Positions 52,796 to 62,358 of a stretch of 64,000 nucleotides of DNA are shown here, piece by piece (positions within the stretch are counted from its first letter, which is position 1; every line of letters begins with the position of its first letter). Source of the DNA: Butyricimonas muris (GTDB lineage Bacteria > Bacteroidota > Bacteroidia > Bacteroidales > Marinifilaceae); NCBI RefSeq assembly GCF_046365375.1, contig NZ_JBKEIT010000005.1, forward strand, positions 248,001 to 312,000, written 5' to 3'. Made by a program: the position numbers and the translations under genes. The notes below the pieces were generated by a model, which ran no database searches, had not been told where the DNA came from, and saw nothing but the letters and a program-made list of their open reading frames with translations.

Positions 52796-54244
52796 ATTTA
52801 TTTTCGGCGCCAAGAACGCCCCTACCCGCGATATATTTGCCACACCGCGACATTCACGGATTATTACACGGATGCCGTCTGTTTCCGTATCCGGGAAGCG
52901 CAAAAGACGCTTGTACCCGATCGTGGTGCCCTCCGCGACGGGTTTCCATTCCCCGTTTACGCGGACTTCCACGGTGAAGGCTTCTACCCGCTGCCCTTTG
53001 CTGATATCTTCCTGCAACATAACAGTGTTGACCACGGCACCTTTATTTAAGGCATATTCTTTCTGCTCACCCGGTTTTGCTGTCCACGGACGAGCCCAAC
53101 GAGAGGTATAATCTTTCGAGAATGTCTTTTCTATATATTCACCGAACTCTTTCAAGCGAGCCGCGTCATTCTCGTGAATCACACCCCGTTTATCCGGCGG
53201 TACATTCAATAACAAAGAAGAATTACATCCCACGGAATGGAAATAAATGTCCACCAATTCCTTCAAAGACTTTACTTTATTATCTTCATAATCATGATAG
53301 AACCAACCGGGACGGATAGACACATCGACCTCGGACGGATACCAAAAAAGCTCAGTAGCACGGGCAAGTACATGCCTGCTCCCCAGATCACGGGTATAGG
53401 AATCCAAATGCAACCGCTCGTTTCTCACGCGGGCATTCGGGAACACCTCCGGCACCAATGCCGAGGCACTCCACTCCGTATCTCTCCCCCGACCTCTTTC
53501 GTTCCCTACCCAACGGACATCGTCACCGCAAATTGCCGTGACAGCATTGGGTTGCAATTTATTGATTGTCTTCATGATCGCTTCCCAGTTATATGCTTGT
53601 TTCTTCCCGTTCGGTCCCTCGCCGTTTGCCCCGTCGAGCCATACTTCGTCCACCTTGCCATAGTCGGACAACAACTCGGTCAATTGTTGTATAAAGAACT
53701 CGTTGTATTTCACGGAATCGCCATAGCAGGAAGCATTCCGGTCCCACGGGGAAACGTACACGCCGAATTTCATCCCGTTCCGCTCACAGGCTTTCTTCAC
53801 CTCTTTGACCACGTCCCCTTTTCCGTTTTTCCACGGGGAAGAAGCCACCGAATGTCGGGTTGTCTTCGTGGGCCACAAGCAAAAACCGTCATGATGTTTC
53901 GCGGTAATGATCACCAGTTTGAAGCCACCCGCTTTCAATACCCGCACCCATTGGTCCGCGTCCAGAGCCACGGGATTGAACATCGCGGGGAACTCTTTAC
54001 CGTCCCCCCACTCCTGTCCCGTGAAGGTATTCATCCCGAAATGGATAAAAGCGGTCATCTCCAATTGTTGCCACGCCAATTGCTTTTTCGAGGGAATCAG
54101 CCGTGACGCCATATCCACTTTCTCTTCCAAGGTTGCCTGCCCCGGGAAACATACCTGTTTCTCGTAAAACTTCCCCTTCTGCGCCCCCGCCGGTAAAATA
54201 CACGTGCACAATAACACCCCCAGTATATAGATTGATTTCACCAT
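52793..54244 (-). CDS. Alpha-L-fucosidase, GH29
   Basis: A 483-residue protein starting at ATG 54244 with a signal peptide (MVKSIYILGVLLCTCILPAGA). The GH29 barrel is clear: FIHFGMNTFTGQEWGDG at about residue 65, AKHHDGFCLWPTKTTRHSV, and VDEVWLDGANGEG with the nucleophile Asp. The C-terminal 100 residues form a beta-sandwich, probably discoidin-like (VEVRVNGEWKPVAEG). It removes fucose from host or plant glycans in the periplasm or outside. It lies alone, not next to SusCD genes. Confidence 0.93.
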   Translation of the reverse strand: MVKSIYILGVLLCTCILPAGAQKGKFYEKQVCFPGQATLEEKVDMASRLIPSKKQLAWQQLEMTAFIHFGMNTFTGQEWGDGKEFPAMFNPVALDADQWVRVLKAGGFKLVIITAKHHDGFCLWPTKTTRHSVASSPWKNGKGDVVKEVKKACERNGMKFGVYVSPWDRNASCYGDSVKYNEFFIQQLTELLSDYGKVDEVWLDGANGEGPNGKKQAYNWEAIMKTINKLQPNAVTAICGDDVRWVGNERGRGRDTEWSASALVPEVFPNARVRNERLHLDSYTRDLGSRHVLARATELFWYPSEVDVSIRPGWFYHDYEDNKVKSLKELVDIYFHSVGCNSSLLLNVPPDKRGVIHENDAARLKEFGEYIEKTFSKDYTSRWARPWTAKPGEQKEYALNKGAVVNTVMLQEDISKGQRVEAFTVEVRVNGEWKPVAEGTTIGYKRLLRFPDTETDGIRVIIRECRGVANISRVGAFLAPKIN

Positions 54245-54352
54245 GATTATCAATGTTAATTAATGAATGTAAAAATAAACTTTTTTTCTCATTCAGACAA
54301 CATATTCTCCCACTTTTACGTTTCATAGGGAGTAACGTAAAAATTTTACCGT

Positions 54353-55411
54353 ATGAACACAAACAAAATAACTGAAATCCTTGGAGATCAAAGTGAATTT
54401 CTTCTAAATCACACTTGCAGGACAATTGACAAGTCATTGATTCACGCCCCGTCGCCAACCACGATCGACGATATATGGGTACCTTCCGACAGAAATACCC
54501 GCACGTTAAACAGTCTGCAATCCATTCTGGGACACGGACGTCTGGCAAACACGGGATACGTGTCCATTCTACCAGTGGATCAAGGCATCGAACATTCGGC
54601 AGGTGCATCATTTGCCCCGAACCCGCTCTACTTCGATCCCGAGAATATTATAAGACTCGCCATTGAAGGTGGCTGCAACGCGGTTGCTTCAACATACGGC
54701 GTACTCGGCTCGGTAGCCCGCAAATACGCTCACAAGATACCTTTTATCGTGAAAATCAACCACAACGAACTTCTAACTTACCCGAACCAATATGATCAAA
54801 CCTTGTACGGCACGGTAGAAGAAGCTTGGAACATGGGTGCCGCCGCCGTGGGTGCCACGATATACTTCGGTTCCCCGGAAAGCAGGCGTCAGATACTGGA
54901 AATCTCGGAAGCCTTCGCTCACGCCCATGAATTAGGCATGACCACCATCCTCTGGTGTTACCTGCGAAACGAACACTTCAAAAAAGACGGCACGGATTAT
55001 CACTCTGCGGCAGACCTTACCGGACAAGCCAATCATTTAGGAGCCACGATACAAGCCGACATCGTGAAACAGAAACTCCCCACGGTCAACGGTGGCTTTA
55101 CCGCTTTAAAATTCGGGAAAACGGACGAACGCGTATATTCCCGCCTCACGTCTTCCCACCCGATAGACTTGTGCCGTTATCAGGTAGCGAACAGCTACAT
55201 GGGACGGGTCGGTTTAATCAATTCCGGCGGAGAATCCAAAGGTGCATCCGATCTGAAAGAAGCCGTGATAACAGCCGTCATTAACAAGCGAGCCGGCGGC
55301 ATGGGACTTATCAGCGGTAGAAAGGCTTTCCAGAAACCGATGAAAGAGGGCGTAGAATTATTGAACGCCATTCAAGATGTGTATCTGGACAAAACGATTA
55401 CTTTGGCATAG
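54353..55411 (+). CDS. fbaB: Fructose-bisphosphate aldolase, class I (FbaB type)
   Basis: A 352-residue protein of the archaeal/bacterial class I (DhnA/FbaB) family. Blocks include SILPVDQGIEHSAGASFA near residue 75, FIVKINHNELLTYPNQYD with the Schiff-base Lys candidate, GAAAVGATIYFGS and the phosphate-binding GLISGRKAFQKPM. It cleaves fructose 1,6-bisphosphate in glycolysis and works in reverse in gluconeogenesis. It is divergent from the fucosidase gene; a small inverted repeat (ACGTTTC...GTAACGT) precedes its start codon. Confidence 0.93.
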   Translation: MNTNKITEILGDQSEFLLNHTCRTIDKSLIHAPSPTTIDDIWVPSDRNTRTLNSLQSILGHGRLANTGYVSILPVDQGIEHSAGASFAPNPLYFDPENIIRLAIEGGCNAVASTYGVLGSVARKYAHKIPFIVKINHNELLTYPNQYDQTLYGTVEEAWNMGAAAVGATIYFGSPESRRQILEISEAFAHAHELGMTTILWCYLRNEHFKKDGTDYHSAADLTGQANHLGATIQADIVKQKLPTVNGGFTALKFGKTDERVYSRLTSSHPIDLCRYQVANSYMGRVGLINSGGESKGASDLKEAVITAVINKRAGGMGLISGRKAFQKPMKEGVELLNAIQDVYLDKTITLA

Positions 55412-55497
55412 AAAAACTAAAAGATAAAATCCCTTTCATCCATCCGGACAAGTATTTTTTATTCTATCTTTGTGAGGAAGACTAAACCCCGTTCGAC

Positions 55498-56763
55498 ATG
55501 GATGAAAGTGTACTCAACAAGCTCAAAATCCTCGCTGAATCAGCGAAGTACGATGTATCATGTGCATCCAGCGGAACTTCCCGTTCTCACAAAAAAGGAC
55601 AAATCGGAAGTGCCGAGGGATGGGGTATATGCCATAGTTTCGCGGAAGACGGACGCTGTATTTCGTTGCTCAAAATCATGCTCACGAATAACTGCATATA
55701 CGATTGTGCTTACTGTATAAACCGCAGGAGTAATGATTTGCCGCGGGCTACTTTTTCCGTGACGGAGTTGGTCAACTTGACGATAGAGTTTTATCGACGG
55801 AATTATATCGAGGGACTATTTCTCAGTTCCGGAGTCGTTCGTAACCCGGACTATACCATGGAACGATTGGTTCGGGTGGTGAAAGACCTCCGGCAAGTGT
55901 ACAAATTCAACGGGTACATCCACATGAAAAGTATCCCCGGTGCCAGTCAGGAACTGGTGAACGAGGCGGGGTTGTACGCCGACCGGATGAGCGTGAATAT
56001 CGAGATTCCAAACGAGCAGAGCCTGCAACTTCTCGCCCCGGAAAAAGACTTCCAGAGCGTATTCACTCCCATGCGCTTTATTCAGCAAGGGATGTTGCAA
56101 AGTGCAGAGGACAGAAAGAAGTACCGACATGCACCCCGTTTTGTTCCGGCAGGACAGAGCACGCAAATGATCATCGGCGCCACACCCGACAAGGATAAAG
56201 ATATACTCGGGCTTACTTCCGCCCTGTACAAGCGCCCCAGCATGAAACGGGTTTATTATTCGGGATTCGTGCCCGTCAACGCGTACGATCATCGGTTACC
56301 GGCTCTGAAACAGCCGCCCCTTGTTCGGGAAAACCGATTGTATCAGGCCGATTGGCTGCTTCGTTTCTACCATTTCAAGGTGGAAGAAATCGTGGATGAT
56401 TCCTATCCCGATCTTGACTTGGAGATTGATCCCAAACTGGCATGGGCGTTACGTCATCCCGAAGCCTTTCCCGTGGACGTCAACCGGGCGGACTACGAGA
56501 TGCTGCTCCGGGTCCCGGGGCTTGGCGTGAAGTCTGCTAAAATGATTGTCACGGCACGCCGTTATTCCCGTTTAGGGATGGCTCAACTCAAGCAGATAGG
56601 CGTCGTGTTGAAAAAAGCACAATATTTCATCACCTGCCACGAATTGCCAACCAAAACCGTCAATGAATTAAAACCGGAGAATGTTAGACGTATCCTAACC
56701 CAAAGGGCAACCCGGAAAATCGACGACGGGCAACTGATTATTCCATTCGACTTTGTCAATTGA
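55498..56763 (+). CDS. Radical SAM protein, putative DNA modification/repair
   Basis: A 421-residue protein with the SAM cluster motif CIYDCAYC (CxxxCxxC, about residues 65-72). The barrel has GLFLSSGVVRNPDYTM and KSIPGASQELV. The C-terminal region holds a helix-hairpin-helix (RVPGLGVKSAKMIVTARRY), pointing to DNA binding. This is the TIGR03916 family, which always pairs with the TIGR03915/DUF4130 protein encoded next. A -7 element TATCTTTG (55465-55472) is upstream. The reaction is unknown; the UV photoproduct-lyase-like core suggests repair of a base lesion. Confidence 0.9.
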   Translation: MDESVLNKLKILAESAKYDVSCASSGTSRSHKKGQIGSAEGWGICHSFAEDGRCISLLKIMLTNNCIYDCAYCINRRSNDLPRATFSVTELVNLTIEFYRRNYIEGLFLSSGVVRNPDYTMERLVRVVKDLRQVYKFNGYIHMKSIPGASQELVNEAGLYADRMSVNIEIPNEQSLQLLAPEKDFQSVFTPMRFIQQGMLQSAEDRKKYRHAPRFVPAGQSTQMIIGATPDKDKDILGLTSALYKRPSMKRVYYSGFVPVNAYDHRLPALKQPPLVRENRLYQADWLLRFYHFKVEEIVDDSYPDLDLEIDPKLAWALRHPEAFPVDVNRADYEMLLRVPGLGVKSAKMIVTARRYSRLGMAQLKQIGVVLKKAQYFITCHELPTKTVNELKPENVRRILTQRATRKIDDGQLIIPFDFVN

Positions 56764-56885
56764 AATCTTATTAATTTATGATTTATGGTTTACGATTAAA
56801 AAAACTTGGCAGATGGAAAAGGAAGAAGCGTTAGCTTGTGTGACTGGAATCTTAAATCAAAAATCACTAAATCTAAAATTGACAC

Positions 56886-57653
56886 ATGGTTATTTTCATC
56901 TACGATAAGACATTTGAAGGGTTGCTGACCACGGTTTTTGACGCATATAGTTACAAAAAGTATCCGGATGTCTTGCTCGGGGAAGGTGAAACGCTACCGC
57001 TATTTTATGACAAAAGTTTCACGGTAACGACGGACACGGAAAGGAGTGAACGGGTATGGAAAGGACTGCAAAAGAAATTGTCAGCCCCAGCCCTTTCTCA
57101 ACTCACAACGTGCTGGTTATCGGAACTGCCGGGGATTGATCTTTTGTTATTCCGCTATATACGCAAGGCGATAGACGCACCGCGCTCCATTGAACTTAAC
57201 TTCGGCGATCCGGATGTATTGGAACTGTCCAAAGTATTCAAGCAAGTGAAAAACGAACGCCTCCGGGTTATCCAGTTCCTGCGTTTCCAAAAAGCCGCGG
57301 ACGGCACGTACTTCGCCGCCTTGAAACCCTTGTATAATGTTCTCTCGTTGGTTATCCCTTACTTGCAAGACCGTTTTGCCGACCAGCAATGGTTACTCTA
57401 TGACCTAAAACGAGAGTACGGTTACTACTATGATCTAACCACGGTCACGGAAGTACATTTCGAACAAAAAGAGGGACATCTTCTCACCGGGTTCCTCGAC
57501 GAGAGCATCATGGACCAAGACGAAAAGCTCTTTCAGCAACTTTGGCAAACCTACTTTAAAACGATCGCTATCAAAGAGCGCCTCAATCCGAAACTACACC
57601 GTCAGAATCTCCCCGCCCGCTTTTGGAAATACTTGACTGAAAAAAGAAAATAA
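56886..57653 (+). CDS. Partner of the radical SAM protein, TIGR03915/DUF4130
   Basis: A 255-residue soluble protein starting MVIFIYDKTFEGLLTTVFDA, the typical beginning of the TIGR03915 family. The part around residue 120-140 (RVIQFLRFQKAADGTYF) and the end (RLNPKLHRQNLPARFWKYL) are also family blocks. It follows the radical SAM gene by 122 bp. The spacer has AATCAC-type repeats. The pair is conserved across bacteria and believed to act in nucleic-acid repair, but the substrate is unknown to me. Confidence 0.87.
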   Translation: MVIFIYDKTFEGLLTTVFDAYSYKKYPDVLLGEGETLPLFYDKSFTVTTDTERSERVWKGLQKKLSAPALSQLTTCWLSELPGIDLLLFRYIRKAIDAPRSIELNFGDPDVLELSKVFKQVKNERLRVIQFLRFQKAADGTYFAALKPLYNVLSLVIPYLQDRFADQQWLLYDLKREYGYYYDLTTVTEVHFEQKEGHLLTGFLDESIMDQDEKLFQQLWQTYFKTIAIKERLNPKLHRQNLPARFWKYLTEKRK

Positions 57654-57727
57654 GCGTCTAACACCTTAAACACCCAAAACGCGAATGGCAAGGGAACCAT
57701 TCCAAGCCTTTTCCAGAAGTACTGTCG

Positions 57728-57760
57728 TTCATGAACCGTTGTTCAACCGTTCTTGAACCG
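57728..57760. repeat. Three tandem 11-bp repeats
   Basis: TTCATGAACCG, TTGTTCAACCG and TTCTTGAACCG lie directly end to end, followed by a decayed fourth unit (TTTCCAAACG). They lie in the spacer between convergent genes. Confidence 0.6.
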
Positions 57761-57810
57761 TTTCCAAACGTCTATAAAACGACAGGACAACAAAATATGC
57801 TGGAAGTTTG

Positions 57811-59004
57811 TCAAGTTGTCGGTCGAATATCATCCCAATCCGCACCCCCATTCGCTCCTATCAACCAGTTAAACGCGTAATGACGTTCCATCACTATTCC
57901 CCCGTCCAATGAAGCAGGCATTTCTTTCCCATTGATACGGGCATCCACGCATGCCCAATCATAACGCAATGTCAAGTCAGCCTCATCCAGAATCTCCTCT
58001 TTACCCCGTGTTTCGCCTAACCCTAAAATAGTCCCTTTCTCTTGGTTATCAAAGAAAAACCGGGCTATAAACGGGACATCACAAATCTCCGAGGGATAGG
58101 ACAACTCCGCGCTCCCTAATGCCCACAATAGCACGGCACAACACTCGTACCGCCACAGGAATTGAATACAGTCATGCTGTTCCGGTGAAGGATTTTCAAG
58201 ATAAGTTTTCTCCAAGGGAGTCAGTTCGTCCATAATATGATAACTTTCATCTATTTTCTGCACGAAACTCAATCCTTCCTCTCGATCGGGATTCTCGGAC
58301 AACATTACCTCCGAATACAATGCCACGACAAACAACGCTGTCGCCCTACGGGCTATTTCTTCCGGGGTACGAATAACTGCTTCACTGTCCAATACCTCGC
58401 AAGGCAAATGCTCTATATAAGGTACACCTTCCTCTTCCAAACGGACGATAGAACGCTCTCTACGATATTGATCCACATCTGCGGGTGCCGAACGTCCGAC
58501 TTCCAACAAATCGGAGTTTGCCACCGGACGAAAAGTCTCGTACTCACTCTCGCCCCGTGCCGAAAAAAGCAGTTTACCCTTACTGTCATACAGGCTCATG
58601 CTTGGGTAAAGCACGAAACCGTTTATATCTGCCGCAACATCAAAAATAGTATTCACGATATAATTCGTCCGCTCCCGATTATCATCAACCTCGAACTCTA
58701 TACCCACGACACAATTGAAACAATTGACCTGACGAAGTACTTCTTCCTTGATAGCGGTCAATTCGGTTTCCGCCTGCGCAAAAAAATTCGCCATCCCGTT
58801 CGTGTGTTCTGCCACCCGCTCCGCCTCGTCCTTGGTCTGCATCATAGAACAACGAATCACCGAATCGTCCTGCAACACGAACATCCAGCGATTATTGTCA
58901 GGCGAGAATATTTTAGTTACCTCACGGAACCGCTTTTCCATAGATTGTGCCACCCGGTCGAAATCACCGATTACCGTGTAAAGAGTCAAATTTGCTTTCT
59001 CCAT
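57811..59004 (-). CDS. DUF4272-domain protein
   Basis: A 397-residue soluble protein. The N-terminal 170 residues are a conserved partner domain (DRVAQSMEKRFREVTKIFS). The second half is DUF4272: TPEEIARRATALFVVALYSE, then HDCIQFLWRYECCAVLLWAL and LSYPSEICDV, and the C-terminal RHYAFNWLIGANGGADWDD. DUF4272 proteins are widespread, sometimes next to polymorphic toxins as immunity proteins, but nothing of that kind is nearby. It has its own promoter at 59026-59056. Confidence 0.8.
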   Translation of the reverse strand: MEKANLTLYTVIGDFDRVAQSMEKRFREVTKIFSPDNNRWMFVLQDDSVIRCSMMQTKDEAERVAEHTNGMANFFAQAETELTAIKEEVLRQVNCFNCVVGIEFEVDDNRERTNYIVNTIFDVAADINGFVLYPSMSLYDSKGKLLFSARGESEYETFRPVANSDLLEVGRSAPADVDQYRRERSIVRLEEEGVPYIEHLPCEVLDSEAVIRTPEEIARRATALFVVALYSEVMLSENPDREEGLSFVQKIDESYHIMDELTPLEKTYLENPSPEQHDCIQFLWRYECCAVLLWALGSAELSYPSEICDVPFIARFFFDNQEKGTILGLGETRGKEEILDEADLTLRYDWACVDARINGKEMPASLDGGIVMERHYAFNWLIGANGGADWDDIRPTT

Positions 59005-59025
59005 AAAATCGTTTTATAATTCATA

Positions 59026-59056
59026 CAAATATAGAAACTCCTTTCGAGAAAGCAAT
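59026..59056 (-). promoter_or_regulatory. Promoter of the DUF4272 gene
   Basis: Minus-strand ATTG (59053-59056), 19-nt spacer, TATATTTG (59026-59033). The start codon lies 21 nt downstream. Confidence 0.7.
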
Positions 59057-59068
59057 ATCCTCTATTTT

Positions 59069-59102
59069 CCGGGGCAAACGCGTCAAAACGCTTTTTGCCC
59101 CG
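59069..59102. repeat. Recurring terminator-like palindrome, copy 2
   Basis: GGGGCAAA, then GCGT-CAAA-ACGC, then TTTTTGCCCC: a nearly complete nested palindrome. It flanks the structured repeat copy 3 on the left. Confidence 0.75.
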
Positions 59103-59105
59103 CCC

Positions 59106-59215
59106 AGTTCATAAAGTAACGGGCGTCCTTCGGACAAGGTTTACCGGCAGCTATGCTGCGGTGGACAAAGCGCCCGCTAGGGTCCATAAACCTTATAAAC
59201 TTTATAAACTTTTGA
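59106..59215. repeat. Structured intergenic repeat, copy 3
   Basis: The core is the best-folded copy: outer GGGCG/CGCCC, hairpin GTCC-TTC-GGAC, hairpin ACCGGCAGC/GCTGCGGT, then GGACAAAGCGCCCGC. Short arms with TTCATAAAG and CCTTATAAACTTTAT surround it. Stems are maintained with base changes on both sides relative to copy 1 (AACGGCAA/TTGCCGTT), i.e. covariation. Confidence 0.75.
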
Positions 59216-59220
59216 CTAAA

Positions 59221-59251
59221 AGGGCAAAAAGCGTTTTGACGCATTTGCCCT
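59221..59251. repeat. Recurring terminator-like palindrome, copy 3 (inverted)
   Basis: AGGGCAAAAAGCGT-TTTG-ACGC-ATTTGCCCT, the inverse of copy 2. It ends 3 bp from the stop codon of the GH92 gene, so it probably terminates that minus-strand operon. Confidence 0.75.
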
Positions 59252-59253
59252 GC

Positions 59254-61539
59254 CTATTTTTCCAAAGAAAAAGAATAAGGGAAATCCGTCTCACCGGTTC
59301 CTCTCGACCTATTCGGGCGTTCACTCATACGGAACTCTATCCGTCCGCCACCATGCAAGTCTTTATGTGTGACGTAATTCTTCGTGTAAACTCGTTTATT
59401 CAATTTCATCCGGTCGATATAGCGACGCGTATCGTCTGTCCCCGGGGCAACAATCTCCATCTTTTTCCCGTTCTCGAAATGAATCGTTGCTTTCGGGAAA
59501 AGCGGTGTACCCAGCACGTATTGCTCCGAACCCGGACAGACGGGATAAAAACCAAGCGCCGAGAACACGTACCATGCCGATGTCTGCCCGTTATCCTCGT
59601 CCCCGCAATAACCGTCCGGTCCGGGCGTGTACATCCGGTTCATCACTTCCCGCAGCCAGTACTGCGCTTTCCAAGGTTGTCCGGCATAATTATACAAGTA
59701 TATCATGTGCTGTATAGGTTGATTTCCATGAGCGTAATTCCCCATGTTCATGACGGTCATTTCCCGGATTTCATGAATCACTCCCCCGTAATAACTCTCG
59801 TCAAACAGGGGCGGCACGGCAAAAACAGAGTCCAGCATCTGCACGAAAGACTCTTTTCCTCCCATTAAATCAATCAACCCTTGAGGGTCGTGGAATACCG
59901 ACCACGTGTAATGCCAACTATTCCCCTCCGTGAAAGCGTCACCCCATTTCAGGGGAGAGAAGGGCGTCATAAAAGTGCCATCCTGATTCTTTCCCCACAT
60001 TAACTTGGTTTCGGGGTCGAATAAATGTTTATAATTCATCGCCCGTCGGGCAAATCGCTCCACTTCCTCTGCCGGACGCTCTAACTTTTTTGCTAATTGA
60101 TAAATACACCAATCATCATAAGCATATTCCAATGTACGCGCGGCACTCTCGTTTATCCCCACGTCGTAAGGCACGTATCCCAATGTATTATAATACTCGT
60201 GTCCCAAACGTCCCGTGGAAGAGGCTTTCGGGTGCACGTGTTCCGTGCCGTGTATCAGCCCCTCGTACAGCGTTTCCACGTCGGCCACCCGCACGCCTTT
60301 CAAATAGGCATCCGCAAGCACGGAAGCCGAATTATTCCCGACCATACATCCCCGGTGTCCCGGACTTGCCCATTCCGGGAAAAAGCCGCTTTCCTTGTAA
60401 GTATTAATTAATCCCTCCTGTATTTCCTTGTTCCGGGAAGGATAAACCAGATTTAACAAGGGAAACAGACAACGGAATGTATCCCAGAATCCCGTATCCG
60501 TGTACAAATATCCCGGCAACACCTCTCCATTATATGGACTGTAATGCACCGTGTTTCCCTCCGCATCTATTTCATAAAACTTACGGGGAAAAAGTACCGA
60601 ACGGTAGAGGCAAGAATAAAACACCCGGTATTGGTCCAACGAACCTCCTTCTACCTGAATAGCTCCTAACACTTTATTCCATGCCGCTTTACCCCGCCCG
60701 ACCAAGGTTTCGAAATCGTCGTTTCCCAACTCTTTCAAGTTTAATTCAGCCTGTTCCGGGCTTATAAATGAAGATGCCACGCGGGCGTGAACCTTCTCCC
60801 CTTTTTTTGTCCGGAAGCCAATCACGCTTCCCACGTGATGGGATTGCTGTACTGAATCGTCACTCAGTTTCCCGTCGACAAACGTGTGTTTATACTCGAA
60901 TGGTTTATCAAATTCTATCACGAAGTAATTCTTGAAATTCTCCGGCACACCGCCACTATTCCGAGTAGTGTATCCCACGATCTTGTTATCTCCCTCGATA
61001 CAGACAAATGAACCTCGGTCAAAAGCATCGACAACAATATACGAATGTTCGTTCTCCGGAAAAGTAAAGCGGAAAAGAGCCGCCCGCTCTGTCGTCGTGA
61101 ACTCCGTCACCACATCGTGCTCCGCAAGATAAACCTTGTAATAATAAGGTTTCGCCACTTCCCCCTTATGCGAGAACCAACTGGCACGCCGCTCCTGCTC
61201 GAACTCCGGTTTCCCGACCACGGGCATCAGCGAGAATTGACCGTAATCATTAATCCATGGACTCGGCTGATGCGTCTGTTTGAATCCCCGTATCTTGTTT
61301 GCCGTGTAGACATAAGCCCAACCGTCGCCCATTTTCCCCGTCTGGGGCATCCAGAAATTCATTCCCCACGGACGGGCAATCGCCGGGTAAGTGTTCCCTG
61401 CCGACAACTCGAACGTGGACTGTGTACCCATAAGCGGATTCACGTACTCCACGGGCTCAAAAACAGTTTGAGCTCGCGCAGGAATACCCACGCCGAGCCA
61501 CAAACAAACTAAAACACAAACATAATATCTCATAAACAC
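59254..61539 (-). CDS. GH92 alpha-1,2-mannosidase
   Basis: A 761-residue protein with a signal peptide (RYYVCVLVCLWLGVGIPARA). GH92 blocks are clear: YVNPLMGTQSTFELSAGNTYP near the start, PYNGEVLPGYLYTDTGFWDT in the middle, then GNYAHGNQPIQHMIYLYNYA with the His/Glu-type acid pocket, and DNGQTSAWYVFSALGFYPVC. These are Ca2+-dependent exo-mannosidases acting on N-glycans or yeast mannan. It is full length. It forms an operon with the two genes upstream (gap 39 bp). Confidence 0.93.
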   Translation of the reverse strand: MFMRYYVCVLVCLWLGVGIPARAQTVFEPVEYVNPLMGTQSTFELSAGNTYPAIARPWGMNFWMPQTGKMGDGWAYVYTANKIRGFKQTHQPSPWINDYGQFSLMPVVGKPEFEQERRASWFSHKGEVAKPYYYKVYLAEHDVVTEFTTTERAALFRFTFPENEHSYIVVDAFDRGSFVCIEGDNKIVGYTTRNSGGVPENFKNYFVIEFDKPFEYKHTFVDGKLSDDSVQQSHHVGSVIGFRTKKGEKVHARVASSFISPEQAELNLKELGNDDFETLVGRGKAAWNKVLGAIQVEGGSLDQYRVFYSCLYRSVLFPRKFYEIDAEGNTVHYSPYNGEVLPGYLYTDTGFWDTFRCLFPLLNLVYPSRNKEIQEGLINTYKESGFFPEWASPGHRGCMVGNNSASVLADAYLKGVRVADVETLYEGLIHGTEHVHPKASSTGRLGHEYYNTLGYVPYDVGINESAARTLEYAYDDWCIYQLAKKLERPAEEVERFARRAMNYKHLFDPETKLMWGKNQDGTFMTPFSPLKWGDAFTEGNSWHYTWSVFHDPQGLIDLMGGKESFVQMLDSVFAVPPLFDESYYGGVIHEIREMTVMNMGNYAHGNQPIQHMIYLYNYAGQPWKAQYWLREVMNRMYTPGPDGYCGDEDNGQTSAWYVFSALGFYPVCPGSEQYVLGTPLFPKATIHFENGKKMEIVAPGTDDTRRYIDRMKLNKRVYTKNYVTHKDLHGGGRIEFRMSERPNRSRGTGETDFPYSFSLEK

Positions 61540-61578
61540 AACGTATTATATTACACCTCTCCAGTTTCTTGTACGCCT

Positions 61579-62358
61579 CTACTTATCTCCCATCGCGATC
61601 ATGTATTCTTCCCAAAGCCGGTCTATGTCATATCCCTCCCCGAGAGCATATTGAATCGCACCTTGAAAAGACCAAGGAATGACGAGCAAAGTACTGCGGT
61701 TAAATTTACGCAAAAAATCCGAATCTTTCGTCTGCGTCAACCAAGCCAAAAAGAAACCTGTTGTACGATACCCGTCCATGTAATGTCCTCCCTTGGGGCG
61801 GTCGTCCAAAGTGAAACCACCATTCACGTAACGCACGGCATCCGCCATCCCCTCGATGAAAGCCCAAAAAGTCTTGTTTGTCCCGTAAGTTCCTATCCCT
61901 TGCGGTTCCAATTGAAACCCGTGTGTCAATTCATGCCAGAGTACTCCCCGGTTTTCCCGCACCAACGCATCCATGTTTCCCTTATAACTTTTCTCCACCC
62001 AATCCGTGCTGTAAGTAATCGTGATCGAGGGCGGATTACCGCTTTTCGCCGATATTCCATCATAAGACTTTAATATATAAGTAATCCATCTCACACTCGG
62101 AATACTATCTGTGGGTGAAAAATAGAGTGTATTCAATACTTGTCGGGCGCATTCCTGTATAAATTGTTCGGGATGGGGAACGATGCGGGCGTATAATTCA
62201 GCCCCTTCCGTTTCCGGCGACAAATTCCGGAACTCCACTTGTCCCACGTCATAGGCAGACCAATCCACAACTTCTCCCGCTTTCGGGCTATTCTTTTTGC
62301 ATCCGCAGGAACTTGCCATTCCCAAGATACACCAACATATGATTATCTTTATATTCAT
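61579..62358 (-). CDS. Basic-secretory-protein-like metalloprotease lipoprotein
   Basis: A 259-residue lipoprotein (lipobox ASSC, Cys near residue 18, then GCKKNSPKAG). It belongs to the BSP family (plant basic secretory protein): SPTDSIPSVRWITYILKSY, the zinc-binding helix LWHELTHGFQLEP (HExxH), and GMADAVRYVNGGFT with the third ligand region. Such proteins are putative peptidases. Its start codon overlaps the preceding GH92 stop by 4 nt (ATGA). Lying between two mannosidase genes suggests joint attack on mannoproteins. Confidence 0.86.
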   Translation of the reverse strand: MNIKIIICWCILGMASSCGCKKNSPKAGEVVDWSAYDVGQVEFRNLSPETEGAELYARIVPHPEQFIQECARQVLNTLYFSPTDSIPSVRWITYILKSYDGISAKSGNPPSITITYSTDWVEKSYKGNMDALVRENRGVLWHELTHGFQLEPQGIGTYGTNKTFWAFIEGMADAVRYVNGGFTLDDRPKGGHYMDGYRTTGFFLAWLTQTKDSDFLRKFNRSTLLVIPWSFQGAIQYALGEGYDIDRLWEEYMIAMGDK

